64,000 bases of DNA from Saprospiraceae bacterium (lineage in GTDB: Bacteria; Bacteroidota; Bacteroidia; Chitinophagales; Saprospiraceae), in assembly GCA_041392805.1 (NCBI GenBank), contig JAWKLJ010000002.1:3689276-3753275 (forward strand), given 5' to 3'. The notes beneath the pieces were generated by a model. That model saw only the letters and a list, made by a program, of their open reading frames with translations. It was not told the DNA's origin and did not search any database. Shown piece by piece: positions 8,193 to 16,620 of the stretch. The position numbers and the translations under genes were made by a program. The number at the start of each line of letters is the position of its first letter. Position 1 is the stretch's first letter.

Positions 8193-8648
8193 TTATGCTG
8201 ATTGACGAGCTAAAAAAGCAATGCCTATAGCCAGGGCAAAGCCACCAATCAGGCTGCTGCAATATCCAAAGAAAATCCTTGTAGGTGTAACTGCCAGGTC
8301 AATATCTGCCAGGTTTTCGGGAGCTCTTGGATTAGCCGCCAACATTTCGCGCTGCAAATCTACCAGAGATGGATCAAAAACACCAAAAAGAAAGTAATAA
8401 AAACAATAGAAGAACGCATTAGCTATCACAAAAACAGTAAAAGCCGGTTTGAGAAAACTCAAAAAAGCATCCTTTTCTCCTTCTTTTTTCGCGGCTTGTT
8501 GCATGGCCCATAGGTACAAAACAAGAGAAGCCCACCAAACATAAGGATTCAGGACTAAAGCGTCTTGTATAGCGTAAAAAAAGAGGAAGTAGGCCACAAC
8601 GCCTACCCCTGCTATTAAACCATATCTTAAACTTGCTTGCTTCATCAT
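8193..8648 (-). CDS. DUF4199 family membrane protein
   Basis: 151 aa with four predicted membrane helices, with the central pair split by a charged loop (AKKEGEKDAFLSFLKPAF). The pattern of two helices, a short KK..E loop, two more helices and an extracytoplasmic segment is that of DUF4199, common in Bacteroidota next to GT2 genes. It is separated from the following DUF4199 paralogue by only 4 bases. Function unknown. Confidence 0.78.
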   Translation of the reverse strand: MMKQASLRYGLIAGVGVVAYFLFFYAIQDALVLNPYVWWASLVLYLWAMQQAAKKEGEKDAFLSFLKPAFTVFVIANAFFYCFYYFLFGVFDPSLVDLQREMLAANPRAPENLADIDLAVTPTRIFFGYCSSLIGGFALAIGIAFLARQSA

Positions 8649-8652
8649 TTTA

Positions 8653-9219
8653 TTAAATCTGGCCTGGAGCGTCTTTCTTCATGACCAGGCTAACAATAAG
8701 AGAAATGATAGCGCCAATGAACAAGGAGCCTAAAAACACCGTTCCTGTGAAGAATCCGGGTGAGAACATCCATTTCATGTTTTCCATCATGGCTTCTGCT
8801 TGATCAGCGTCCATCCCGTTTTTTGCCAGGGAGCCTTCCATTATTTTCCCTATCAACTCAGGATCAATAAAGGCAAAATAAACATAGGTCCAAATGGCAG
8901 AAATAACAGATAGCGCCAAAATAACTAAAAAAGAAACGCCAAATGCACGACCAAAGGTAATATATCCCCCGAGGTCCTCCTCCCGATGTTTTTTCACTGC
9001 CATTACAATAAAAGCAACCATAACACCCCAGGTGAGCAAGTTAATGGTCCAGGTGACGGCGGTTTGAGGATTCGTAGGATCATTAATGCCTGTCAAATTC
9101 GTAATCAATCCAATGACAATGATAATCAAGGCAGCATAAGCACCATGTTGAAACGCCAAACGCTGGTAAGAGACCCCACTAGGGTCAATAATTCTGTTAG
9201 GATTGTCTAAGGTATCCAT
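8653..9219 (-). CDS. DUF4199 domain membrane protein
   Basis: About 188 aa. I prefer the ATG at 9219 (MDTLDNPN); an in-frame ATG at 9297 adds 26 residues that look like untranslated leader. Four membrane helices are visible (near 26-44, 55-75, 92-118 and 158-182 of the short form). A loop AVKKHREEDLGGYITFGRAFG matches DUF4199, and an Asp/Glu/Met-rich segment lies between helices 3 and 4. It is paired with a second DUF4199 gene downstream. Role unknown. Confidence 0.82.
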   Translation of the reverse strand: MDTLDNPNRIIDPSGVSYQRLAFQHGAYAALIIIVIGLITNLTGINDPTNPQTAVTWTINLLTWGVMVAFIVMAVKKHREEDLGGYITFGRAFGVSFLVILALSVISAIWTYVYFAFIDPELIGKIMEGSLAKNGMDADQAEAMMENMKWMFSPGFFTGTVFLGSLFIGAIISLIVSLVMKKDAPGQI

Positions 9220-9423
9220 ACTTGTGCGGTTAAGTTGGTTAAGTAATCTTGGAAAAAGGCAGGAAAGGAGTAGATTGTTAAATTTTAAGCATTGCATGAA
9301 AAAAGGCCACTATGCTAGCAAAAGCATTTATTCAGGGCCATCATGTCTATTCAACCATTTTTCAGGCTGAGAAACAGCAAGCTTTAATCATTTTGAGCAG
9401 AACCATCCACTTCCAGTCCTATA

Positions 9424-9576
9424 CTTGTCTATGAACTACAGTAAGGGCTATCTGCGACCAATTTTCTTTTGCACTTCGTTATTTTTTCGCCGGATTGCCC
9501 GCATCCGACTGCAAAAAATGCCTCGTTCAAAAGTAAATTTGCTCACAGCTATCTCCTAAAGCAATTCTTAGACAAG
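9424..9576. repeat. 153-bp hairpin element
   Basis: The whole stretch is an imperfect inverted repeat: cttgtcta at 9424 pairs with tagacaag ending at 9576, and ctatctgcgaccaattttct pairs loosely with the reverse complement of the right arm. The centre contains acttcgttattttttcg, a core shared with the element at 25348-25514. It fills most of the otherwise empty gap between the dihydroorotase-like gene and the DUF4199 pair. Confidence 0.7.
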
Positions 9577-9637
9577 CGCTTAATCCAAATGTCGCTGGAA
9601 AATGCGAAATTATAGTCGAGTAGCAAAAAAAATCTGA

Positions 9638-10912
9638 TTAAGGTTCAAAAATCATAGATTGTTGGCCATTTATGACCCCCAGCACCTTGCCTTTAAGAAT
9701 GCCCCGCCAAAAAGGAGTATTGCGCGATTTTGATTGGTTAGTGGAGGGATCGAGGGACCAATGGTCGTCGGGAGAGCAGAGGGTTAATTGGGCCGTTTGC
9801 CCTTCCGCGATACTTATAGATGGTAAGCCCAGAATGCGTCTTGGGCCGTGAGCTAATTTTTCGGCCATCAGCGCGGGAGAAAATTGTTGTTCATTGAGTC
9901 GCGTTCTAAGTCCACTATAAAGCGTCTGGAGTCCCGTTGCACCAAAATCGGCATAAGAAAATTCCAGCTTTTTCAGTTCCTCCTCCAAGGGAAGATGATT
10001 AGAGCAAATGGCGTCAATCGTGCCATCTTCAAGTCCCTGAAGCAGGGCTTCCTTGTCGGCGGTGCTTCTCAAGGGAGGTAGCACCTTTAGGTCACTATTG
10101 AATCCGGCGACATCTTCGTCAGTGAAAATCAAATTTAGGTAAGCCACCGAAGCCGTTACGTTTAATCCAGCCTGTTTGGCTTGGCGCACCATTTCTACCG
10201 AAGCGACGGTAGAAATGCAATGCAAATGCAATTTTGAAGCGGCATAAGCAAGCAAGCTTAGGTCACGTTGCACCATTATTTCCTCGGAGAGGGCCGGAAT
10301 CCCCAACATACCCAGGGTTGTACTGGTATAGCCTTCATGCAATTGTCCATCTTTCGCCAAGGTGCTTTCAAAAGGGTGATGCATAACCACTCCGTCAAAG
10401 GATTTGACGTATTGCAATGCCCTTAGTAATACACCACTGTGCGATACCGCGTGTAATCCATCAGAAAAAAGGACAGCACCGGCTTCGTGCATGTCAATCA
10501 TCTCCGTTATTTCCAGGCCTTTACAATCTTTTGTCAAGGCTCCTATCGGCAGAAAATCGACTAGCTGATTGGCCGTTTCCCGCCGGACATACAGGACGCC
10601 TGATTTTGAATGAACGACTGGCTGGGTATTGGGCATACATGCTACGCCTACAAAACCGCCCGCGGCAGCAGCCATGCCAATGGACCTTAGATCGTCCCGA
10701 TGTTCAAAGCCCGGATCGCCAGTATGCGTTCCGAGGTCCAACCAACCTGGAAACAGGTACTGCCCAGGAAAGGAAATGATTTTGGCTGTTTTGGAAGAAA
10801 GATCGCTCCCTATGAGGTTGATTTTTCCATCAATGATAAGCACATCTTGGATGGTATCATGGTAAGCGGAAGACGGGTCAATGATTTTACAATGCTTGAG
10901 CAGCAAATCCAT
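9638..10912 (-). CDS. dihydroorotase-like protein lacking key metal ligands
   Basis: 424 aa, the length and full TIM-barrel plan of class I dihydroorotase (PyrC), including YLFPGWLDLGTH, ACMPNTQPVV, GIPALSEE, a HCIST stretch and LPPLRS. Several catalytic residues are missing. The D-x-H-x-H metal motif reads D59-L-G-T-H63, so the first His is Gly. The usual PHH is AYL, and the usual TDHAPH reads SNHLPL, so the catalytic Asp is Asn. It therefore resembles non-catalytic PyrC' subunits that scaffold aspartate carbamoyltransferase. An altered amidohydrolase activity is the alternative. It sits between a BatA-like gene and the DUF4199/GT2 cluster, a neighbourhood I recall from other Bacteroidota. 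Confidence 0.85.
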   Translation of the reverse strand: MDLLLKHCKIIDPSSAYHDTIQDVLIIDGKINLIGSDLSSKTAKIISFPGQYLFPGWLDLGTHTGDPGFEHRDDLRSIGMAAAAGGFVGVACMPNTQPVVHSKSGVLYVRRETANQLVDFLPIGALTKDCKGLEITEMIDMHEAGAVLFSDGLHAVSHSGVLLRALQYVKSFDGVVMHHPFESTLAKDGQLHEGYTSTTLGMLGIPALSEEIMVQRDLSLLAYAASKLHLHCISTVASVEMVRQAKQAGLNVTASVAYLNLIFTDEDVAGFNSDLKVLPPLRSTADKEALLQGLEDGTIDAICSNHLPLEEELKKLEFSYADFGATGLQTLYSGLRTRLNEQQFSPALMAEKLAHGPRRILGLPSISIAEGQTAQLTLCSPDDHWSLDPSTNQSKSRNTPFWRGILKGKVLGVINGQQSMIFEP

Positions 10913-10987
10913 ACCAATTCATATAGTATCTCAGACAGTTGAAACAAATGCCGGAGAAGGTTCTAAATTTGACCAAAAATAGTCTAT

Positions 10988-11110
10988 TAGTAGTTTGACG
11001 GAAATAAATGATACCACTTTTTTCAAAGATTCGCGAATATTTTCACACAACTTCCTTTCTGTCAGTTGCTTTGAAAATTTTAGCGAATCAAAAGTTCTAT
11101 CATTTATTTT
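10988..11110. repeat. inverted-repeat (MITE-like) element family A, copy 2
   Basis: Reverse-orientation copy of 4257-4381, with only scattered differences over about 120 bases. The border ttagtagtttgacggaaata is shared exactly. It lies between the BatA-like gene and the dihydroorotase-like gene, both on the minus strand, and could fold as a long hairpin in their transcript. Confidence 0.82.
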
Positions 11111-11161
11111 TTTCCCGTCTATAAGTGGATAAATAAGCGATTTCAAAAAATAATTTTACGA

Positions 11162-13192
11162 TTACACCTTCCAAAAGCGCAAGAACAAGACTTCTGCCGC
11201 TAAAAACAACAAAGCCAGGATCAGGCACCATCGCCAAAGCACAATGCCCTGGCTTCTTTCGGCAATTTTAGCTGTCAATACTTCATTGTTTTGGGTCCCT
11301 ATAACACTCACCTTTTCCCCAAGCATGGTTTGTAGTGCATCAATGGTATAATAAGAAAGAACGGATTCCTTTCGGTCAAAATTAAAGGCAAAGCGATCAA
11401 GGGTGGTTTCTTTTGTCAGGAATAGATTGTAAAAGCCAGCTTCCCGCACCTGGTTATTGAGGCTCAAAAATACCGTTGATCCCACAATTCGCTGTTCGGG
11501 GATAAACTCCTCCCCTCCCCCTTGCAATTTATATACGATATCGCCCGTACTTCCTTGATGATTGGATTCGATTAATTCATCTTGCCCAATCGTATAGGCA
11601 ATGGGGCGACTCTCTCCTGCTGATATAGCCATTTTATACAACATAGGGATAAAAATCTCTCCATTCCGAACCAGGTTATTCCATGTTTCCTCCAAAGGTG
11701 CGGCGCATAGATACAGGTGTCCTTTGTCTGACTTGAATTTTTCCAGGAAAGTGGTACCGTCTCGATAGGTCATCAAAACCTCAGCCGTTCTGCTTCCATA
11801 GTCCGTCATTTTAAAGTTGCCTTGTGAGAGCGGCAAGTTGAGGTTAGCGCTTTTGTTTTCAAAAACGTCGTTGAAGATAAACTCTTCGGTATTGATACTT
11901 CCCACTTGCATAGGCACTTCCTGCCAGGACAGTAATTCATTAGCAGGAATGGCTTGCAAAAAAGTTTTATAGGAAGCTATATTGGCATTTCGTCCAGGAA
12001 AGGCCAAAAGATTACCTCCTTTTTTCATGAATTCCTGTAACTCAAAAGCAAAACCCGAGGTAATCACATTTAAGCCATTGAGGACAATCAATTGATAGTT
12101 TGAAAAGCTCGAATAATCCAGGTTTTGGCTCGGCAAACTGGTCAAATTAAAGTAATTTATGCCTTTGAAGGCTGCTTCCAGGTAACGATTAGGTGTGTCC
12201 TCATTAATGACCAAAACGTTGACCTGTTCGGCTACTTTAAAAGACAAATAGTATTTGTCATCAAACTGTACCGGGAAATCGGTAATAGCTAGCTCCGCCG
12301 CATACCAACCCGTTCGGCTTATCGTAAAATTAACTGTATCGATAACGGAAGAATTGGCAGGGATAGATAAGGTTCCGACCGGCTTGGTTTGGCCATCGTA
12401 ATTTATGGATAAGCGTATATTTTCAGCATCTTCGGGGCTCAGGTTTCGAACCTTTACCATCAAAGGGCTGGTCTGGTTCAGCATTTGTACCGGAGAATCA
12501 AACCATGCCGAATCAATATTGATATTTCGTTCTTCTACCGATTGCAGGGGAATGAGGTTAACATCAAAAGTTGTATCCGTGAAAGTTTCGAAATCAGTGA
12601 TGTTTTTTTGGAAATCAGAAACCTGGTAGACCACATAGTTTTCGAAGGTACTCGTTTGGAGGGCTTGCTTTTGGCGTTCGAGGACCTGTGAGAGTTTTCG
12701 TACACTAGGCGTAATCGTTATCTCATCGATCAAGCTGAGTGCATCCTCCTGGCTGACCATACGCTGGTGCCGCCCTTCAAAATCATTAGTGAGGACCTGA
12801 AATTGGTCTTCTACATTATAAGCTTGTACAATTTCCCTGGCGCGTTGTTTGGCTTTATCTATCAGTGCAACATCCTGACTTAAGGCACTCATAGAGAAAG
12901 AGTTATCCAAAAACACACTCACCGCTTTCTGTCCCGTCTTCACTTCTACATCCTGGGGGATAAAAGGTTGGGCAAAAGCCAGGACCAGTAATAACAAGGC
13001 TAATAAGCGCATCGCCAAGACCAGTAAGTTTCGCAATTTTGATCGGGCGCTGGTTTCCTCCTTAACCTCCTTAAGAAAGCGAACATTGGTAAAATAGACT
13101 TTCTTAAATCGTCGGAAATAAAACAAATGGATGATAATGGGAATCGCCAAAGCCACTAATGCGAACAAAAAGGTCGGGTATAGAAATTGCAT
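11162..13192 (-). CDS. BatA-domain / von Willebrand factor A membrane protein
   Basis: 676 aa. The N-terminus (QFLYPTFLFALVALAIPIIIHLFYFRRFKK...) is the BatA N-terminal domain with two membrane helices (about 7-24 and 55-77). A vWA-like domain follows with a DxSxS metal site, D96-N-S-F-S100. The middle is extracytoplasmic with beta-rich repeats, and one last helix near 650-670 is followed by a short cytosolic tail. It is longer than BatA or BatB proper and belongs to the BatA-domain proteins often placed beside a dihydroorotase-like gene in Bacteroidota. It probably acts in the envelope, and the partners are unknown. Confidence 0.85.
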   Translation of the reverse strand: MQFLYPTFLFALVALAIPIIIHLFYFRRFKKVYFTNVRFLKEVKEETSARSKLRNLLVLAMRLLALLLLVLAFAQPFIPQDVEVKTGQKAVSVFLDNSFSMSALSQDVALIDKAKQRAREIVQAYNVEDQFQVLTNDFEGRHQRMVSQEDALSLIDEITITPSVRKLSQVLERQKQALQTSTFENYVVYQVSDFQKNITDFETFTDTTFDVNLIPLQSVEERNINIDSAWFDSPVQMLNQTSPLMVKVRNLSPEDAENIRLSINYDGQTKPVGTLSIPANSSVIDTVNFTISRTGWYAAELAITDFPVQFDDKYYLSFKVAEQVNVLVINEDTPNRYLEAAFKGINYFNLTSLPSQNLDYSSFSNYQLIVLNGLNVITSGFAFELQEFMKKGGNLLAFPGRNANIASYKTFLQAIPANELLSWQEVPMQVGSINTEEFIFNDVFENKSANLNLPLSQGNFKMTDYGSRTAEVLMTYRDGTTFLEKFKSDKGHLYLCAAPLEETWNNLVRNGEIFIPMLYKMAISAGESRPIAYTIGQDELIESNHQGSTGDIVYKLQGGGEEFIPEQRIVGSTVFLSLNNQVREAGFYNLFLTKETTLDRFAFNFDRKESVLSYYTIDALQTMLGEKVSVIGTQNNEVLTAKIAERSQGIVLWRWCLILALLFLAAEVLFLRFWKV

Positions 13193-13315
13193 AATGTATT
13201 TTCGTGATCTGCTTAAGAAAACGTCATCAAATGATTAAAGTTGCATCTTCCTGGAAGAAGCGAGGGACAAAGGTAAAAAAATGAATGCAGGGCTTACAAA
13301 TAAAGTTGCGAATTA

Positions 13316-13323
13316 TACCTTTG
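13316..13323 (+). promoter_or_regulatory. Bacteroidota -7 box before queE
   Basis: TACCTTTG matches the TAnnTTTG consensus exactly, about 57 bases before the queE ATG. No clear -33 TTG was found at the usual spacing. The box runs directly into a partial copy of repeat family A. Confidence 0.45.
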
Positions 13324-13366
13324 TAGTTTGACGGAAATAAATGCTACAACTTTTTTCAAAGATTCA
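13323..13366. repeat. inverted-repeat element family A, copy 3 (partial)
   Basis: gtagtttgacggaaataaat followed by gctacaacttttttcaaaga matches one end of copies 1 and 2, then similarity stops. It covers the queE leader, so the transcript would begin in or just before it. Confidence 0.65.
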
Positions 13367-13380
13367 AGGCATAACGGTTA

Positions 13381-14019
13381 ATGAGTAGTTACAAAGTAAA
13401 AGAGATGTATTATACCCTTCAGGGAGAAGGGGCACATGCTGGGCGTGGTGCCGTTTTTTTGCGTTTTTCGGGTTGTAATTTGTGGAGTGGCCGCGAAGAA
13501 GATCGCCACAAAGCCATCTGCCAGTTTTGCGATACCGATTTTTGGGGGATAGACGGTCTAAATGGCGGAAAATACGAACAGGCGTCGGCCCTGGCAGATA
13601 AAGTGGCCAGCCTTTGGCCCCAAGCTACTAATGGGCAACCTTATGTGGTTTGTACGGGAGGAGAACCCATGCTACAACTGGATCTGGCGCTCGTAGAAGC
13701 TTTTCATCAGATTGGATTTGAGGTAGCGGTGGAGACCAATGGGACCATAGCGCCACCCGAAGGATTGGATTGGATTTGCGTAAGCCCCAAAGCTAATACG
13801 GCATTGCTCCTTACCGCCGGAAATGAACTCAAATTGGTTTATCCACAAGTGGGTGCTTCACCCTCTCTTTATGAACATTTAGCGTTCGATCTTTTCTTTT
13901 TGCAACCTATGGATGGACCTGCGATTCAAGAAAACACCAAACTTGCACTGGACTATTGCCTAAAACATCCCCAATGGCGTTTGAGTTTGCAAACACATAA
14001 AATATTGGATATTCCTTAG
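13381..14019 (+). CDS. queE: 7-carboxy-7-deazaguanine synthase
   Basis: 212 aa radical SAM enzyme of queuosine synthesis, converting 6-carboxytetrahydropterin to 7-carboxy-7-deazaguanine. The start YKVKEMYYTLQGEGAHAGRG is the QueE signature. The iron-sulfur cluster cysteines have the C-x14-C-x2-C spacing (SGCNLWSG...ICQFCDTDF), as in the E. coli type. VCTGGEPMLQ is the SAM-binding GGEP motif, and VETNGT and WICVSPKA are typical later motifs. It stands alone, with a -7 box in front. Confidence 0.95.
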   Translation: MSSYKVKEMYYTLQGEGAHAGRGAVFLRFSGCNLWSGREEDRHKAICQFCDTDFWGIDGLNGGKYEQASALADKVASLWPQATNGQPYVVCTGGEPMLQLDLALVEAFHQIGFEVAVETNGTIAPPEGLDWICVSPKANTALLLTAGNELKLVYPQVGASPSLYEHLAFDLFFLQPMDGPAIQENTKLALDYCLKHPQWRLSLQTHKILDIP

Positions 14020-14066
14020 AATGCTTTTTTCCAGCCTGCCAACGAAGAAACGGGAAGATTTCCACC

Positions 14067-14101
14067 TTCTTTGACAATTTTTGCGGTCAAGGTAAAGTGA
14101 T
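14067..14101. repeat. repeat family C, partial copy
   Basis: ccttctttgacaatttttgc and the following ggtcaaggtaaagtga resemble the left arm of the palindromic element at 41885-42016 (cttctttgataatttttacg, ggtcaagtgaaagtga). It lies just downstream of queE and could form its 3' end together with following sequence. Confidence 0.5.
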
Positions 14102-14172
14102 AAGCTAAAGCGGCCTGTCAAAAAGGTTAAAAAAATTTATCGGAAACGCTTTATAATTTCGAATAGGAAATT

Positions 14173-14180
14173 TACCTTTG
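14173..14180 (+). promoter_or_regulatory. Bacteroidota -7 box before tRNA-Ser
   Basis: TACCTTTG matches TAnnTTTG exactly and lies 37 bases upstream of the mature tRNA 5' end, a plausible distance for a short leader. Confidence 0.5.
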
Positions 14181-14216
14181 CCACCGCTTTTAAAGCAACA
14201 CGTTATAATGCTATAC

Positions 14217-14303
14217 GGAGGAGTGGCAGAGCGGTTGAATGCACCGGTCTTGAAAACCGACGTGGGTGTGAGCCCACCGGGGGTTCGAATCCCTCCTCCT
14301 CCG
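14217..14303 (+). tRNA. tRNA-Ser (anticodon UGA)
   Basis: 87 bases with all arms visible. The acceptor GGAGGAG pairs with CTCCTCC at 14296-14302, with discriminator G. The D arm begins TGGCAGAGCGGTTGAATG, and the anticodon loop is cttgaaa with anticodon TGA between ccggt and accg. A long variable arm (gtgggtgtgagcccac) is typical of class II tRNAs, and the T loop is TTCGAAT. The 3' CCA is not encoded. Confidence 0.96.
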
Positions 14304-14319
14304 CGTAAACACTTTGTGT

Positions 14320-14355
14320 GGTTTAGAGAATCAACAAGTTACGATTCTCTAAACC
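14320..14355. other. 13-bp perfect stem-loop after the tRNA
   Basis: ggtttagagaatc (14320-14332) and gattctctaaacc (14343-14355) are perfect inverted repeats with a 10-base loop. It may end or stabilise the tRNA precursor, but no T-run follows. Confidence 0.6.
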
Positions 14356-14602
14356 GGCTAAGTGTGCCAAAAGTGCGTCACCTATAGTATGCTAGGTTTC
14401 CTTCAATTATATCCTCTTCTTCAGCAGTGTTCATTTTTTTAAAACGCCTATTTATCTTTATCGCAATTGCCACCAATCCTGCCAATCACTAGCCTTTAAT
14501 TGGGAAGTTGGGTCTGTCATTTCCGCTTATTTACCATTACTAAGCACAACGGTTAGTACAAATAACTTGTGCCCCCTGTTAAAAAACCCCGTCCCAATGG
14601 AC
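14356..14602. other. intergenic stretch without a recognised gene
   Basis: I see no supported reading frame, RNA or clear repeat here, only AT-rich sequence leading into the detached end of the DUF998 gene. Confidence 0.5.
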
Positions 14603-14676
14603 TTAGCCACTGGCATTATTTAATTCATTGTAAAATATTGTTAGCCAAACAAAACTACCCAAATACATTACTCTTT
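14603..14676 (-). pseudogene. detached 3' end of the DUF998 gene
   Basis: If the IS element and one copy of the 9-base duplication are removed, the truncated gene on the far side reads on in frame through this segment. The last codons before the insertion (GIVQRV) are followed by MYLGSFVWLTIFY and then about eight residues to a TAA at 14603-14605. This restores a hydrophobic final helix and a protein of about 195 aa. Confidence 0.85.
14668..14676. repeat. left target-site duplication of the IS element
   Basis: ttactcttt, identical to 16068-16076 on the other side of the element. A perfect 9-base duplication indicates recent insertion. Confidence 0.92.
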
Positions 14677-16067
14677 CAGCAATTTCTCATGTAAGGTGTA
14701 CACGTTAGTTGTTTGAAATAAAGATATATCTTAGGGCATGCGAAAAAGCCATGCTCAACTGCGATCGGAATTGAATTATGATGTTCTGGTAAAAGAACTA
14801 CGCAGTGATTTTAAAGAAATACCAGATCATCGAGCTCCCAATGTGGTTCATAAGCTATCGGATATCTTGATGAGCGCTTATGCTATCTTTAATTTAAAGT
14901 ATCCTTCTTTGCTTTGTTTTGAGCAACAATCGGAGATAGAGCGTTCTAATCTTAAAGAGCTATTTGGCATCGATAAGATTTGTTCGGATGCTCAAATGCG
15001 TAGAGTCTTGGATGAGGTTTCACCAACAGCTTTACAAAGCCTATTTCCCAAACGTTTCGAGCTTTTGAACAGAAGCGGGATAAGTTCAGATTACCGGTTT
15101 TTGAAAAAATACTTACTCTTTAGTGTTGATGGGGTTCATTATTTTGAGTCCAGCAAAATCAAATGTAAGCGTTGTCTGGAAAGAAAGCATCATAAAGGGG
15201 ACTCCTCTTTTCATCATTCGATGTTGGCCGCCGTTTTAGTCCATCCAGACCGAAGAGAAGTTTTCCCGCTGGGCTGTGAAGCTATCGAAAAGCAGGATGG
15301 GGTTAGTAAAAATGACTGTGAGTTGAATGCCTCTAAGCGCTTACAAGATACTCTCTTAGAAGCCTATGGCGAACAATCTGCTGTTATTGTTGAGGACGCC
15401 TTGTATGCTAATGAACCCCATATTGAACAAATTTTGAATAACGGTTGGGACTTCATTATTAATGTCAAACCAACTAGCCATGAGATCTTATTCAAGCATT
15501 TTGAAGCGCGTAAAGCTCGTGGACAGGTAAATACTTTAGTCCTTAAAGAAGCTAAAATAGAGCATCATTTTTACTGGATCAATAATGTGGCGCTTAATGG
15601 TCAGGGCAACATCCGAGTAAACTTTTTGTACTATGAAGAACACGCCAACGGGAAAAAGAAATGTTTTTCCTGGGTAACTTCTTTAAAGCTTCGTAAAAGT
15701 AATGTCTATGATATTATGCGCGGCGGTAGAGCCCGTTGGAAAATTGAAAACGAAGGATTCAATACGCTCAAAAATCAAGGATATCATTTTGAGCACAATT
15801 ATGGACACGGGTACAATCATTTGTGTAATGTCATGGCATCTATTATGCTTTTAGCCTTTGCTGTAGATCAAATTGTCCAGGCTACTAATAGACTCTTTAA
15901 TGACATTTGGAGTGCGGCTAAAGCTAAAAATAGAGTATGGGAGCGTATCCGCGCTATTTTTATTATTCGACCGCTTAAATCTTTCAATGAACTTTTTCAA
16001 ATCCTGGCTCAAATCTATGCTGTTCAGCTTGAATGAGCACGTAAACACCTTACATGAGAAATTGCTG
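14677..16067 (+). mobile_element. intact insertion sequence, 1391 bp
   Basis: Terminal inverted repeats begin cagcaatttctcatgtaagg at 14677 and end with its exact reverse complement at 16067, about 23 matching bases, with further partial matches inside. Perfect 9-base target duplications (ttactcttt) flank both ends. It holds one transposase gene that looks complete. The combination of intact ends, perfect duplications and an intact transposase suggests an active or recently active element. Confidence 0.95.
14738..16036 (+). CDS. DDE transposase (IS4-superfamily or ISNCY-like)
   Basis: 432 aa, apparently full length. The catalytic acids are readable as FSVDGVHYF (first Asp), VIVEDALYAN (second Asp) and GRARWKIENEGFN (Glu with the W-x-I-E-N signature). 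HNYGHGYNHLCNVMAS and a hydrophobic C-terminal helix complete the domain. A CKRCLERKHHKGD segment after the first Asp has Cys and His that might bind metal. The 9-base target duplication fits the IS4 superfamily. I cannot fix the family without a search. The start lies 61 bases inside the left end of the element. Confidence 0.9.
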   Translation: MRKSHAQLRSELNYDVLVKELRSDFKEIPDHRAPNVVHKLSDILMSAYAIFNLKYPSLLCFEQQSEIERSNLKELFGIDKICSDAQMRRVLDEVSPTALQSLFPKRFELLNRSGISSDYRFLKKYLLFSVDGVHYFESSKIKCKRCLERKHHKGDSSFHHSMLAAVLVHPDRREVFPLGCEAIEKQDGVSKNDCELNASKRLQDTLLEAYGEQSAVIVEDALYANEPHIEQILNNGWDFIINVKPTSHEILFKHFEARKARGQVNTLVLKEAKIEHHFYWINNVALNGQGNIRVNFLYYEEHANGKKKCFSWVTSLKLRKSNVYDIMRGGRARWKIENEGFNTLKNQGYHFEHNYGHGYNHLCNVMASIMLLAFAVDQIVQATNRLFNDIWSAAKAKNRVWERIRAIFIIRPLKSFNELFQILAQIYAVQLE

Positions 16068-16590
16068 TTACTCTTTGGACAATTCCAATATTCGATTCCA
16101 TCATTCCAAACAAAGCTGAAAATCCAACTACGAATCCGAAAGTCATAAAATGAATGATTCTTAGATTTTGATTTGTTTCTGAAAATCCGTGAAGCAATAG
16201 CCCGACTGAAAACGCTATTCCTGCAATTTGGGCAGCATAAGAATGAATTTTTGATTCCAATTCAATGTATTCCATTCCATCCAAAATTGGCTTTGTCGAG
16301 TAAAGCCCTGAAACCAAAATAGCCAATCCATAAATCAGAATAGGTAATTCATTAAGTAAACTGCCGTTTCCGTTAACCAGCTTGTTTATAATTCCGACCG
16401 CTAGAATCCCACCAAACAGGATAAAGCCGATTTTCATTATCCAACGGTATTGATAATGCTGTGAAGCAAGTTCACTTATCGTATGGTTCCTCCAATCATA
16501 CGGATTTGTCGAGAATAAATGAGCAACTATTATAATTCCGACAAAAAGGCCGACGCTTATCCAATTATATTTTGTTATCAGTTCAGTCAT
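16024..16590 (-). CDS. DUF998-like membrane protein, C-terminus replaced by IS sequence
   Basis: Currently reads as 188 aa with about six membrane helices. NPYDWRNHTISELASQHY after the first helix is a typical DUF998 feature. From TAISHVRC onward (14 residues) the frame is translated from the right inverted repeat of the IS element, which also supplies the stop codon. The original final helix is found beyond the element at 14603-14676. The protein may still be made but lacks its native last helix. The gene lies 30 bases after a COX1-like small membrane protein gene on the same strand. Confidence 0.85.
   Translation of the reverse strand: MTELITKYNWISVGLFVGIIIVAHLFSTNPYDWRNHTISELASQHYQYRWIMKIGFILFGGILAVGIINKLVNGNGSLLNELPILIYGLAILVSGLYSTKPILDGMEYIELESKIHSYAAQIAGIAFSVGLLLHGFSETNQNLRIIHFMTFGFVVGFSALFGMMESNIGIVQRVTAISHVRCLRAHSS
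16068..16076. repeat. right target-site duplication of the IS element
   Basis: ttactcttt, identical to 14668-14676. Confidence 0.92.
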
Positions 16591-16620
16591 TTTTTTCTTG
16601 TGGCTGCTGGCTTCCTTTTT

